DNA of 64,000 nucleotides. Origin: Furcasterigmium furcatum (taxonomy: Eukaryota; Ascomycota; Sordariomycetes; Glomerellales; Plectosphaerellaceae). Shown piece by piece: positions 32,204-43,085 of the stretch (positions are counted from its first letter, which is position 1; every line of letters starts with the position of its first letter). Location of the stretch: assembly GCA_001599815.1 (NCBI GenBank), contig BCIA01000002.1, forward strand, positions 2,825,626-2,889,625, in the 5' to 3' direction. Below the pieces are notes generated by a model. It was given only the letters and a program-made list of their open reading frames with translations. It made no database searches and was not told where the DNA came from. Both the position numbers and the translations under genes were made by a program.

Positions 32204-34492
32204 ATGCCGTCCCTCGATATCATCGATCACTCGCCTTCTCACCCAGAACCAGCGCCACCAATCCCGACAGCTTCAAATCTCATCCTCATCGACAACTATG
32301 ACTCCTTCACCTGGAACGTCTATCAGTACCTCATTCTAGAGGGCGCCAGCGTCACTGTGTACAGAAACGACAAGATCACCCTCGACGAGATCATCAGCAA
32401 GAGCCCAACACAGCTCATCATCAGCCCCGGCCCTGGGCACCCCCAAACGGATTCGGGCGTCAGCCGAGATGCTATCAGGTACTTTGCGGGCAAGATCCCT
32501 ATCTTTGGTGTCTGCATGGGGCAGCAGTGCATCTTCGATGTGTACGGAGGCGAGGTCGGCTCTGCTGGAGAGTGGCTGCACGGCAAGACCTCGCCACTGA
32601 CACACGACGGCAAGGGTGTCTACACCGGGCTCCCCCAGGGACTCCCAGTTACTCGGTATCACTCACTCGCCGGAACACACGTCACTCTTCCCAGCTGTTT
32701 GGAGGTGACCTCCTCTGTTGCCAAGGCCGACGGCTCTCCCGTCATCCAGGGAGTGCGTCACAAGGAGTACACCATCGAAGGCGTACAATTCCACCCCGAG
32801 AGCATTCTTACGGCAGAGGGCCGGACCATGCTCAAGAACTTCCTGCTGATGCAAGGTGGCACTTGGGAGGAGAACGCTCGTCTCCAGAAGGCTTCCGGAA
32901 CAGACGGCACCGTCAAGAACGTCCCTGTTCCTCCGGTCGCAAGCAAGAAGAACAACATCTTGCAGCAAATCTACGCACGCCGCAAGGAGCTCGTCTCTGC
33001 CCAAAAGCAGGCCCCCTCCCAAAGGCCAGCCGATTTGCAGGCCACCTACGACTTGAATGGCGCTCCGCCCCAGCTCGACTTCGTTGCCCGATTGCGCCAA
33101 ACTCCATTCGATGTGTCTCTGATGGCCGAGATCAAGCGTGCCTCGCCCTCAAAAGGAATCTTCGACCTTGATATCAATGCGCCGACGCAGGCCAAGAAAT
33201 ATGCGCTCGCCGGCGCAAGCGTCATCTCTGTGCTTACAGAGCCCGACTGGTTCAAGGGCAGCATCGAGGACCTCAGGGCGGTCCGTCAGGTCCTGAACGG
33301 AATGCCCAACAGGCCCGCTATTCTGAGGAAGGAGTTCATCTTCGAAGAGTATCAGATTCTCGAGGCCAGACTTGCTGGAGCCGACACGGTCCTGTTGATC
33401 GTCAAGATGCTCAGCTTCGAGGACCTCGAGAGGCTGTACAAGTACTCTGAATCCCTGGGCATGGAGCCACTGGTCGAGGTTCAAAACGCCGAAGAGATGG
33501 CCACGGCTATCAAGCTTGGCTCGAAGGTGATCGGTGTCAACAACAGGAACCTCGAAAGCTTTGAAGTTGACATGGAGACGACAAGCCGGCTACGAAGCAT
33601 GGTGTCGGAAGGCACCATCATCTGCGCTCTGAGCGGCATCAATTCCCATGACGATGTTGCCATGTGCAAGAGGGATGGCATCAATGCTATCCTGGTTGGC
33701 GAAGCTATCATGAGAGCACCAGATGCTAGCAAGTTCATCCGCCAGCTGTGTTCTGGCACGCAATCGCAGCCTGCCAAGGAGCCCGCACAACCACTACTGG
33801 TGAAGATTTGCGGTACCAGAAGCGCTGAAGCGGCAACAGAGGCCGTCAAGTCGGGTGCAGACCTGGTGGGCATGATTCTCGTGCCAGGCTCGAAGCGGTG
33901 CGTCTCTGACGAGAACGCCGTGGCGATCTCAGAAGCCGTCCATGCCCACCCTGCCCGACCTCATCACATCCCCAGCATTTCCACCACCGGCGCCACAGAC
34001 TACTACACTGCGACGCTGACGCGGTTGTCTCGCTCCCGCCCTCAGGTGGTAGGTGTCTTCATGAACCAGCCTCTTGATGAGGTTTTGGAGAAGCAGAAGC
34101 GATTCAACCTGGACATCGTTCAGCTGCATGGCAACGAGCCTGTCGAGTGGGCCAGTGTTATCCCAGTGCCGGTAATTCGATCGTTCAAGCCCGGCCAGCC
34201 GGCCATTGGTGCCCGAGGGTACCACACTGTCCCCCTCCTAGACTCGGGCGCCGGCTCTGGCAAGCTCCTCGGGACTGCGAGCGTTAAAGAAGCCCTGGAT
34301 AGGGACCCGGAGCTTCAGGTCCTGCTGGCTGGAGGCCTCGACCCCACCAATGTTGTCGATGCAGTGAAAGGACTGGGTGACGTGGGTGACAGGGTTGTTG
34401 GTGTAGATGTTAGCAGTGGCGTGGAGGAGGATGGCAAGCAAAGCCTGGAGAAGATCAGAGCTTTCGTCAAGGCAGCAAAGGATTACAGATAA
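32204..34492 (+). CDS. TRP1: trifunctional tryptophan biosynthesis protein (glutaminase-IGPS-PRAI)
   Basis: A single exon of 762 residues. The N-terminal part (about 25-225) is the glutamine amidotransferase of anthranilate synthase, with the triad Cys104 (GVCMGQQ), His197 and Glu199 (QFHPES). The middle part (about 250-515) is indole-3-glycerol-phosphate synthase, with EIKRASPSKG and the end of the barrel around IVGEAIMRA-like ILVGEAIMRAPD. The C-terminal part (about 530-762) is phosphoribosylanthranilate isomerase, with KICGTRSAEAA and VVGVDVSSGVEEDGKQ. This fusion is typical of filamentous ascomycetes (N. crassa trp-1, Aspergillus trpC). It supplies ammonia for anthranilate synthesis and performs two later steps of the pathway. 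Confidence 0.98.
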   Translation: MPSLDIIDHSPSHPEPAPPIPTASNLILIDNYDSFTWNVYQYLILEGASVTVYRNDKITLDEIISKSPTQLIISPGPGHPQTDSGVSRDAIRYFAGKIPIFGVCMGQQCIFDVYGGEVGSAGEWLHGKTSPLTHDGKGVYTGLPQGLPVTRYHSLAGTHVTLPSCLEVTSSVAKADGSPVIQGVRHKEYTIEGVQFHPESILTAEGRTMLKNFLLMQGGTWEENARLQKASGTDGTVKNVPVPPVASKKNNILQQIYARRKELVSAQKQAPSQRPADLQATYDLNGAPPQLDFVARLRQTPFDVSLMAEIKRASPSKGIFDLDINAPTQAKKYALAGASVISVLTEPDWFKGSIEDLRAVRQVLNGMPNRPAILRKEFIFEEYQILEARLAGADTVLLIVKMLSFEDLERLYKYSESLGMEPLVEVQNAEEMATAIKLGSKVIGVNNRNLESFEVDMETTSRLRSMVSEGTIICALSGINSHDDVAMCKRDGINAILVGEAIMRAPDASKFIRQLCSGTQSQPAKEPAQPLLVKICGTRSAEAATEAVKSGADLVGMILVPGSKRCVSDENAVAISEAVHAHPARPHHIPSISTTGATDYYTATLTRLSRSRPQVVGVFMNQPLDEVLEKQKRFNLDIVQLHGNEPVEWASVIPVPVIRSFKPGQPAIGARGYHTVPLLDSGAGSGKLLGTASVKEALDRDPELQVLLAGGLDPTNVVDAVKGLGDVGDRVVGVDVSSGVEEDGKQSLEKIRAFVKAAKDYR

Positions 34493-35162
34493 TTAGATGC
34501 TCCAGAAGACGAGCTACTTTGGACAAAAGCACAGTTGAAAATGACTATGACTACCACCTACCACCCCAACACGCTGCCCATGACCTCGAAAGGTGTGCGA
34601 AGTCTAGCAAACAAAAGCTCACATCCCAACCGCATTTCACATCCTTTCGACTTCGGCCACTGAAATCTTTTCACGGCCCAGAGAGGCGTTCATGACCCAT
34701 GACTGGGCTGCCTTGGTTTCTTGGTCTGAGGAGGCCTGCACTGTGGTGAATGGGAACCCCTTCATCCCACGGTGGGAGTGTGAGCTATCCAATCCTACCT
34801 AAGGTTGAACATGATATCGCGGCATTGCAGTTTCTGCGCTTCTCATTAGACCCCTTACTCTTGCTTGCCTTCTTTCTTTTGACAGAACAGACGAGTTTGC
34901 AACTGCCCCGAACCCACGCCTGTCTCCGAGCCAATATTGTGGAAGGAGACTGCTTCACTATCCCAGGCCCTTCCCTAATTTGGCCGCCGTCAAGCTCGAG
35001 GTTCCTTCTTTGTTGGTGATCCTTCCTTCTTTTCGAGTTTCCATGAAGGTTCCGGAATCCTGAATATCCGGTACTTAAACTAATCATTCTTGTCACTTGG
35101 CTCGGCTCTTGGATGCCCCTCCAAACCTCCATCTTGAGTGTGCTTCAACAACTGCGGCAACG
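34493..35162. other. intergenic region TRP1-BRCT/WGR gene
   Basis: 670 bases containing the TRP1 3' end and the promoter of the BRCT gene. No gene is seen; short open frames have no motif. Confidence 0.55.
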
Positions 35163-36653
35163 ATGTCGAGGGTCCCTGCGATCTTCAAGGACCTGGTCAT
35201 AGCCACGGCAGGCCCAATTCCCGACCAGTTTACAGAGGAGAAGCTTGAGCAGTGGACTGAGATGCGCAAAGGCCGCTTCAGCAAGGACTGGGACGACTCC
35301 ATCACCCACCTCCTCTGCACAACTGAGCAGTTCAAGTCCCGCCGCAAGAACCCTCGTAGTAAGTGCTCACATTATTTGCTCTCTAACTCGTGGGATTGGG
35401 CCATCCTTTTTCACCTCGGCCAGAAGCACAGATACCAGACTCAACCTGGCATATTGGAACGGTTACCCATCAGCTTCGAAATATGTTGGAGGATTCCAAT
35501 GTCTAACAGAAATGTTTAGTCAAGGATGCTCTTACGCGGAAGAAAAGGTCCATCCAAGTCGTCCACATCGACTGGTACGACTTCTCATGCGTCAGAGGCA
35601 AGAGACTGCCAGCAAGGGACTTCACCTTCGACAAGGTTCTTGCAAGGGAGCAGGCCAAGATCCGAAAGCAAAAGGCCGAGGAACAAGCCATCAAGAACTA
35701 TCAGCTCGGTGAATACTGGATCAACCCAGGTAAGCTTTCCCCTGATGAACACATGTCTCAAGCTGACACTTCGCACTCAGGTCTCTACCGCATCTTCATC
35801 GACAAGTTTCAGTTCGAGTACAAGGTCGAGCTGTTCCGATCCTCCAAGGATGACTTCGGCACCTACCATGAGAAATTCCTGCTGCTTGTGAGTCTTCCTC
35901 TCACTTCTTGCTTCTCACCGAGACCACAGCCTGTCCGGACTTGTTGGCTGCTGTCCGGTTTGACATCGCTACCCAGGAAATCTCTATAGGATCTCCCTGG
36001 TTCATGGCAGACGGTGCCCACGAATTGTTTCATCTTTCCCATATTTCTCCACGATTTACCGGAAACTGATGCTTTTTGCTACTTCTCTCAGCTCCATCAG
36101 TCGTATGCGACGCCTCATCTGTACTGGTTCGCCGTCAAGTTCTTCAAGAAGAAGGACGACAGTAGCTGGCGTCCTGCTGCTATCGATAGACCCAGCGACT
36201 GCCCTGGCCAGTTCAAGCCCGAGTTCACCAAGTTCAAGCAGTTCTTTCGCAAGATGACAGGCATCGACTGGCCTGATCGCATCCTCAAGGCCGGCACCAC
36301 CAAGCAGACCGACTTCCAATACACCCCACCTGTAAGTCTCTTAAACCCCCGTTGTGTTGGAAAGCAACGCCTGACAACATCGTTTCCAGTCCCGTGGTAA
36401 GCCTGTCGGCGGCAACTTGTCCCCCGGCCTCACCGCCGAGGAGTGCTTTGCTCGCAATCTTGAGCTGCGGCGGCTGTGGTACGAGCTCTTCGCCGACGAG
36501 CCTGACGACAAACTCCTGGCCTACCTAGCTGCCGAGAAGGTTGCTGAGAAGGTTGCCGAAGAGTTTGTCGAGAAGCTAGTTAATATGATTCGCCTCCCCG
36601 ACGCGGATGATATGGTAATGGAGGGGACTTTGGGTGAGGTATTGGTTGCTTAG
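35163..36653 (+). CDS. BRCT and WGR-domain protein without PARP catalytic domain
   Basis: Five exons, 35163-35358, 35520-35729, 35781-35887, 36092-36331 and 36390-36653, give 338 residues. Residues 1-110 form a BRCT domain (IFKDLVIATAGPIP, DDSITHLLCT, VVHIDWYDFSC). Residues about 136-260 look like a WGR domain: LYRIFIDKFQFEYKVELFRS, HLYWFAVKFFKKK, and the closing FxxFFRKMTGIDWPDR. BRCT plus WGR occurs at the front of fungal poly(ADP-ribose) polymerases, but here the protein ends after a helical segment of about 85 residues with no catalytic HYE motifs. It may be a DNA-break or chromatin reader. The 204-nt intron 35888-36091 could hide a small exon. Confidence 0.75.
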
Positions 36654-36873
36654 GAACACATCTCATGCTATCCAACCTGACGAATGACATGGGTCGGTTC
36701 TTCGGCCAAACCCAAAGACAACGGCAGGAATCGTTGTTGATTTTTCTGTATATCGAGGCAATTCATCATCAAAAAAGGCTTGTTTCTGCCTCCAGAACGC
36801 CCTGACCTCGCTGATGCATCCCATTCTCCAAAATCATCTGAACGCCTCAAACCCCTGATGGTGCATGGACCTA

Positions 36874-38019
36874 TTATCTCAGCTTTGGCATCACGAACAC
36901 AAGCAGGACCAAGGCTACCATGAGCCCGTACACCCACGCATAGAGTATGATGCGTCCCCACCAGCCTTTGCCCTCGGTCATGCGCTTTAGTGCGCCCATC
37001 CGACGACTGGCAGCGTCCATGCCCTTCTCGGTGCGGCTCATTCCCTCGCCCGCTCGATCGAGGAGGGCCTTGTCCTCCTCCAGCGTGGTCGAGAAGCGCT
37101 GAGAGGAGGTTTTCAGAGCGGAAGCCATCTTGAGAATGGAGTCAGAGAGGGCGTTCTGCTCGGCACGCTGGTGGTCCAGGATGGCCTCGGCAGTGGCGGT
37201 GGATGACTGTGTGGTCGCGGCAGTCTTTGCCGTCGCCGTCGTGGAGCTGGTGTTGTTGCGGCGGGATGCGAACAGGGCCGCACGAGCGGTGGACACGGCG
37301 GTGTCCTGTCCTTCCTGGCTCTGGAGGGGCCCTCGTTGTCTGAGTGTCTGACTGGCGGGTGTTGCGACCGGTGCCGCAGTGGGAAACGCCGCCGGCTCGG
37401 TTGCCTGCGACTGTGTTTGGGAAGGGACCGCCGGGATCTCTGGCTCGTCGGGGTCCTCCGTGTACTCGGTGGGAACATCTGTCGATCTGGAGGAGTCCAT
37501 GCTTTCGCTGGGTGTGGGTATAATTTCACTAAGGATGTCCTCGCCCTCTGAGCTATCATCATCGTCGTCGTCGTGAAGCTTCGAAGCCAGTCAGCGGGGA
37601 CATAAGGACTGCCTCAATCGTTGTGGACGTACCTGTCCGAGGTCGTGCATACGATCCACCAGACGCTCCAGGAGTTCCCTCTTTCGGTTCAGGTCGGTCT
37701 GTAGGTCTGCTTTTCTAGAATGCAGCTTCATGCCCATGGTCTCTTGTTCAAGTCGTGTTAGTAGCTTTCGGGCGTACTCGAGGTTCTGCGGCTCAAGTTA
37801 GCTCTGCTGTCCAGAATGGCCCTTCGGGCTGTCTGGCGCAGCACGAACCTTGTTGAGACGCGCTCTCTCATATTCGCTCGACCGCAGTCGGCGCTCGCGA
37901 TCATGGTCTGCGCGCAGGATTGTGTGCTCCAACCGGGACAGGAGCTGTGTCAATTCGGCAGTGGCGCGATCGGGAGGGTTGGACGGCATTGCGCCGAGGG
38001 CGTGCGAGAGCCGGGCCAT
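36874..38019 (-). CDS. USE1: ER SNARE protein USE1
   Basis: Three exons on the minus strand, 38019-37849, 37785-37633 and 37578-36874, give 342 residues. The protein begins MARLSHALGAMPSNP, continues as coiled coil (ELLERLVDRMHDLGQ), has an Asp-rich linker and Ser/Thr/Ala-rich middle, then the SNARE-like helix around SILKMASALKTSSQRFSTTLEEDKALLD split over residues about 255-300. It ends in a C-terminal membrane anchor (RIILYAWVYGLMVALVLLVF) of tail-anchored type. USE1 is a Qc-SNARE for retrograde Golgi-to-ER fusion with SEC20, UFE1 and SEC22. Both introns have clear branch sites (GCTAAC, GCTGAC). The match to fungal USE1 at the C-terminus is strong. Confidence 0.88.
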
Positions 38020-38960
38020 GGTTGTGAGAGCTGCTGTTGACTTTCTGCTGATTCCGCAGCTCGTTTTGGCGTCTGCGGCTCGTCCGTTGTCGTAGCTGTC
38101 CGGCGGGAGCGTTGTTCACAACTGTCCAACTCGGCCGTCCAGTGTTCTGCTGAATGATGTCGTCGTTTGGGTTAAGCCACCGTGGCTGGAGCTATCCGCA
38201 CTATGGGGCTTTCTAGCCAACCAGAAGCTGCGCTGCATGCGAGAGCTTGAAAGCCTGTTGTCTCACTCACGACCTCCAGCTTGGTTTATTGGGGATTCAA
38301 ATCCTGGGGATGGGGGCTTTTCTTGTCGAATAGTCAATAGGCTAGGACTATGGGAGCTGGACGGGCGTTGCGACCTCGCAGGACATGCTCCGAGGCACCA
38401 CTCTCCTGTAAACTGTGGTCTTCCTGCGACAAGAGTGACGCTCGCCGCTGCTGCAGTCCGGTCAGTTCCCGAAGATCATTATTAGCCGCACTTCAGCTTG
38501 AAAGCCTTCCCTCACCAGATCATCTCTGCTTGTTGCCGCTCCGAAGCTGGTCTGGTCTGTTCTGTCTCCCGACCTCGGAGCCAAGCCATCTTATCATCAA
38601 AGTGCATCACGCCTTATCGGAATGCGCCTGCCAAGATGCGGGATGCCGCCAGATCCACACCCCGAGCAACTCCGCAGCAACGGACGATAGAGGCGTCCGA
38701 TTGGCGGCCAAGCCCCAATAGCGGATACCTCAGCGTCATGCGACACTGCTTGCGTTTGGTGCCTGGTTCCTGTCACAGCCAGCCCACCCGACGGAAGGTT
38801 TACCTTGCTGGTGAGCTTACAAGTACCTACCCCAGCCAAAGTCGCGCAGCGGCGTCACCATCCAAGCTTTCCCTCCTTCATCCTCCTCTCCCCCCATCTT
38901 CCCTCCCCAACAAGTCTTTCCTCCACAACAACCCATCCCATCGAGTAGATACCACCCATC
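38020..38960. promoter_or_regulatory. divergent upstream region USE1 / carboxypeptidase Y
   Basis: About 940 bases between two start codons. The last 120 bases before the carboxypeptidase ATG are C/T-rich, as in strongly expressed fungal genes. No other gene is seen. Confidence 0.5.
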
Positions 38961-40661
38961 ATGAAGCTGTCTACCTCCGCGCTCGTGCTCGGCGCAACCA
39001 CCGTCGCTGCCCGCATGGACCAGCAGGTCCTGGGCGGCGACAGGTTCGAGTCCGTCAAGGTCGCCAGCGAGTCCTGGATGGACATGTTCGGCGAGAAGTT
39101 CAGCGAGATGACTTCCGAGGCCAAGGCCGCCTGGGACGAGCTCACCCTGCTTGCTCCCGAGGCCGTCGAGGCCTTCAAGAAGAACGCCTTCCCGACTCAG
39201 CCCAAGCCCCACACCCGGAGGCCTGACTCGACCTGGGACCACGTCGTCAAGGGCGCCGACGTTCAGAGCCTCTGGGTCGAGACTGACGGCGAGAAGCACC
39301 GCGAGGTCGGTGGCCGTCTCGACAACTACAACCTCCGCGCCAAGAAGGTTGATCCTTCCAAGCTCGGCGTCGACAAGGTCAAGCAGTACAGCGGCTACCT
39401 CGATGACGAGGAGGAGGACAAGCACCTCTTCTACTGTAAGTGCCACCCACAATAGGTTCTCTGCCCGCCTGTGCAGGCCACTGACTTGCCACCAGGGTTC
39501 TTCGAGTCGCGCAATGATCCCAAGAACGACCCCGTAGTCCTGTGGCTCAACGGCGGCCCTGGCTGCTCCTCCCTCACCGGTCTCTTCATGGAGCTCGGCC
39601 CTGCCAGCATCAACAAGAAGCTCGAGATCGTCAACAACGAGTGGTCCTGGAACAACAACGCCTCGGTCATCTTCCTCGACCAACCCGTCAACGTCGGCTA
39701 CTCCTACTCCGGCTCCTCGGTCTCCAGCACCGTCGCCGCTGGCAAGGATGTCTATGCCCTCCTGACCCTGTTCTTCCACCAGTTCCCCGAATACGCCAAG
39801 CAGGACTTCCACATCGCGGGCGAGTCCTACGCTGGCCACTACATCCCTGTCTTTGCTTCCGAGATCCTCTCTCACGAGAACCGCAACATCAACCTCAAGT
39901 CCATCCTGGTCGGCAACGGTCTCACTGATGGCCTCACCCAGTACGCCCAGTACCGCCCCATGGCTTGTGGTGAGGGTGGCTACCCCGCTGTCCTCTCCGA
40001 GGGCGAATGCCAGTCCATGGACAACGCTCTCCCCCGCTGCCAGAGCATGATCAAGAACTGCTACGAGTCTGGCAGTGTCTGGTCCTGCGTGCCCGCTTCC
40101 ATCTACTGCAACAACGCCCTTATCGGCCCCTACCAGCGCACCGGCCAGAATGTCTACGACATTCGCGGCAAGTGCGAGGACAGCAGCAACCTCTGCTACT
40201 CCGCCCTCGGCTGGATCAGCGAGTACCTGAACCAGGAGGACGTCATCTCCGCCCTCGGCGCCGAGGTCTCCAACTACGAGAGCTGCAACTTCGACATCAA
40301 CCGCAACTTCCTCTTCGCCGGCGACTGGTTCCAGCCCTTCCATCGCCTCGTCCCCAAGCTCCTCGAGAAGATCCCCGTCCTCATCTACGCCGGTGATGCC
40401 GACTACATCTGCAACTGGCTCGGCAACCAGGCCTGGACCGAGGCTCTCGAGTGGCCCGGCCAGAAGGCGTTCAACAAGGCCGAGGTTGAGGGCCTGAAGG
40501 TTGGCGACGAGAAGAAGGCCGATGACTACGGCAAAGTCAAGAGCAGCGGCAACTTCACCTTCATGCGCATCTACGGCGCAGGCCACATGGTCCCCATGGA
40601 TCAGCCCGAGGCCTCCTCCGACTTCTTCAACCGCTGGCTCAGCGGTGAGTGGTTCGCCTAG
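38961..40661 (+). CDS. cpyA: vacuolar carboxypeptidase Y
   Basis: Two exons, 38961-39435 and 39496-40661, give 546 residues. A signal peptide (about 1-17) is followed by a propeptide of about 110 residues and the mature S10 serine carboxypeptidase. Motifs: WLNGGPGCSS (oxyanion hole), catalytic Ser near 268 in GESYAGHY, Asp near 457 in YAGDADYICN and His near 520 in GAGHMVPMDQP, with the many Cys of the family. It is a prepro-enzyme delivered to the vacuole, where it removes C-terminal residues from peptides. Codon use is strongly biased to C-ending codons, so expression is probably high; that bias also creates a long false ORF on the other strand. Confidence 0.97.
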
Positions 40662-41188
40662 ATGCATGCAGCTGGGAAGCTCTCGCGATCATGTCTCAGT
40701 TGTAAGACTACGGCATTGTATGTGGATGAGGATAGATCGGCATCTCGAGAGCCCAACAGTAATGGGATTATTGCAATGGAATTTTGTTTTGGATCAGGTG
40801 GCGTCGAGGGGTACACATAGTGTTTCACTTATCAGTATGAACCTATTCAATCGTTGAATCAGTCCCTTTGTGCCCAAGCTTTCGCTGTGATAACTCTTGT
40901 TTACTCCATCTTCGCCTTCCATGCATGCACTGAGGTGGTCGGTGGAGCTGCTGGCCGGATTAGTCACCGCCACTTCGTGGTGGGCCGGGTCGACGTCAGA
41001 GCCTATTTTTCTGCCCCTCCCCCGCCAAAAAGACAATGTCGCACACGACGGGTGCAACACACGATCACGTTTAACAGCAACTCTGTTCCACCAAGCCATT
41101 TTTTGAGCTTTCCCAAAGCTCATGCCCGAGCAAAACCTCTAGACACGGAGCCTTACACACCGCCCGCCGCTAAAGAACACCGCCCACC
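40662..41188. other. intergenic region cpyA-SDO1
   Basis: 527 bases with the cpyA 3' end and the SDO1 promoter. No gene or structured element is seen. Confidence 0.6.
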
Positions 41189-42145
41189 ATGTCGGGCCGC
41201 CAGATCAACCAGCCCTCAAACCAGATCAAGCTCACCAACGTCTCCCTGGTGCGGCTGAAGAAGGGCAAGAAGCGCTTCGAGATCGCGTGCTACAAGAACA
41301 AGGTCCTCGAGTACCGATCCGGAATCGAGACGGACCTCGACAACGTGCTGCAGATCCCGCAGGTGTTCCTCAACGTCAGCAAGGGGCAGACGGCGCCCAA
41401 AGAGGACCTGGAGAAGGCGTTCGGCAAGGGAAAGAGCACGGATGATATCGTTCTCGAGATCCTGAAGAAGGGGGAGCTGCAGGTCGGTGAGAAGGAGCGC
41501 GCAGCACAGCTGGAGAGGGTGCAGAATGAGGTTGTGTCAATTGTGGCGTCGCGGCTGGTTGACCCGAGGACGAAGAGGGTATACACCCGGGGAATGATTG
41601 AGAAGGCGCTGGACATGCTGAGCTCGGCGGCGCATACGGAGAGGGAGGAGAAGGCGAAGGGAGGTGGCAGCGCCGCGGCGAGCGGTACGGGGACGCCGGC
41701 TGCGGAAGAGGAGGGGGAGGGGAAGCCGAGGAGGGAGCATCACACGTGGACGGGCGTTTCGACGACCAAGTCGGCGAAGAGTCAGGCCCTGGAGGCGATG
41801 AAGGCCCTGATTGCGGCGCAGCCGATCCCCGTGCAGAGGGCGCGGATGAAGCTAAGGGTCACATGCTCGACGAGCGTGCTGAAGCAGGCCGTCAAGGCTT
41901 CCGCTGCTGCAAGCAAGGAGGATGGCGAGGAGGGCGGTCAGAAGGCCTCGCCCGGCACAGTCAAGGACCGGATCTTGGGTTTCATAGAGCAGGTGGAGAG
42001 TCAGGATGTTATGGGCTCGGAGTGGGAGGTTGTCGGGTTCGTGGAGCCTGGCGCTTTCAAAGGACTGGGAGACTTCATCGGCAACGAGACGAAGGGACAG
42101 GGCAGAGTCGAAGTGCTGGATATGGCGGTAACGCACGAGGATTAG
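41189..42145 (+). CDS. SDO1: ribosome maturation protein SDO1 (SBDS)
   Basis: A single exon of 318 residues. The N-terminal domain (about 1-95) has QIKLTNVSLVRLKKGKKRFEIACY-type sequence and LQIPQVFLNVSKGQ, the FYSH domain of SBDS proteins. A central helical domain with VDPRTKRVYTRGMIEKAL follows, then a C-terminal ferredoxin-like domain (PIPVQRARMKLRV). An Ala/Gly/Glu-rich insert of about 40 residues lies between the second and third domains, so the protein is longer than yeast SDO1 (250). With the GTPase EFL1 it releases TIF6 from 60S subunits in the cytoplasm. Confidence 0.96.
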   Translation: MSGRQINQPSNQIKLTNVSLVRLKKGKKRFEIACYKNKVLEYRSGIETDLDNVLQIPQVFLNVSKGQTAPKEDLEKAFGKGKSTDDIVLEILKKGELQVGEKERAAQLERVQNEVVSIVASRLVDPRTKRVYTRGMIEKALDMLSSAAHTEREEKAKGGGSAAASGTGTPAAEEEGEGKPRREHHTWTGVSTTKSAKSQALEAMKALIAAQPIPVQRARMKLRVTCSTSVLKQAVKASAAASKEDGEEGGQKASPGTVKDRILGFIEQVESQDVMGSEWEVVGFVEPGAFKGLGDFIGNETKGQGRVEVLDMAVTHED

Positions 42146-42412
42146 GCTGTCCAGGTGACGATGGCAAAATCGGGAGATACCCTTGGGCGAGCAAATTAGG
42201 CAACGCAGCGGGCATAGACTTTTAAAAGCATTCATTACTCTCTTATCATTAAGCATTTCCTCCAGGGCCTGGCTTTTATTGTGTTGATATCGGAGCAGGC
42301 AGGTCAGGGGGAACAATCTGTGTGCTAGAAAGAGGGGCCAGGCATCAAAAGAACAAAACTTCTCCCCTTCAACGTTCTATCTCTGGATAGAGGAAGCAAA
42401 AAGAGACCATGA

Positions 42413-42509
42413 TGATGAGGACGCGATTCGAACGCGCGCGGGTTGCCCCATCAGGAAAGTTGTTAAGGTAACCTTAACCTGACGCCATAACCAACTCGGC
42501 CACCTCACC
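42413..42509 (-). tRNA. tRNA-Leu (anticodon AAG), with intron
   Basis: The third copy in the window, 97 bases, identical to the other two except for a paired change in the anticodon stem: TCAGG/CCTGA instead of CCAGG/CCTGG. The stem stays paired, so the gene is likely functional. The flanks differ from the other copies; a T5 run (42398-42402) follows as terminator. Intron and anticodon are the same. Confidence 0.93.
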
Positions 42510-43085
42510 GGATGTTGCAAAAAGTTTTGCATATTTTCCTCACATTCCACAAATCTGGGCCCGCTCTTTCTGACGGGTAGATGGGCTAGTGTCGAGGGTG
42601 CCTCAGACGGCGGGCGAGTATCGAGAAGCTGTGTTGTAGACAAGACACGAGTCACATCAAGCAGACTGACCCCGCGCGTAATGATACACCAGACTCCGAC
42701 TTCACATGTATCCCGAGTTGGCAGCTTATGTAGAGCTGTCCATCATCATCAGTTCCCCCGAGCGAGACCGCCAGCTTGACACCCGAGGGTCTGACCTTAA
42801 AGGGTCTCAGATCATTCCAGTACATCCTTCACAACACAGCAAGATGGCCGGATCACACCCATTGAGTCAGACGGTTTTTGATTTCTTGTATTTTTGGTTC
42901 CGGTGGCTCTGAAACCTAGAGTACCACCGTCCATCCGTTTCTCATCGCATATGCCGGAAGAGCAATTCCCCCCAATGATGTAATGCAAGGAATCAAGATG
43001 GAAGAGAAAACCAGGAGACCTTGTCGCGCCTTTTCCCCAAACCAAATCCCGTCTTGCTTCCACGCACCAGACCGCAGCGTCACGC
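42510..43085. other. intergenic region tRNA-RPS18
   Basis: 576 bases containing the RPS18 3' end and the upstream region of the tRNA gene. No other gene is seen. Confidence 0.6.

Noticed and set aside
38817..40667. A 616-codon open frame on the minus strand opposite carboxypeptidase Y.
   Set aside because: It mirrors the coding exon and its own intron, has low-complexity Leu/Val/Glu composition, and results from the strong C-ending codon bias of the real gene.
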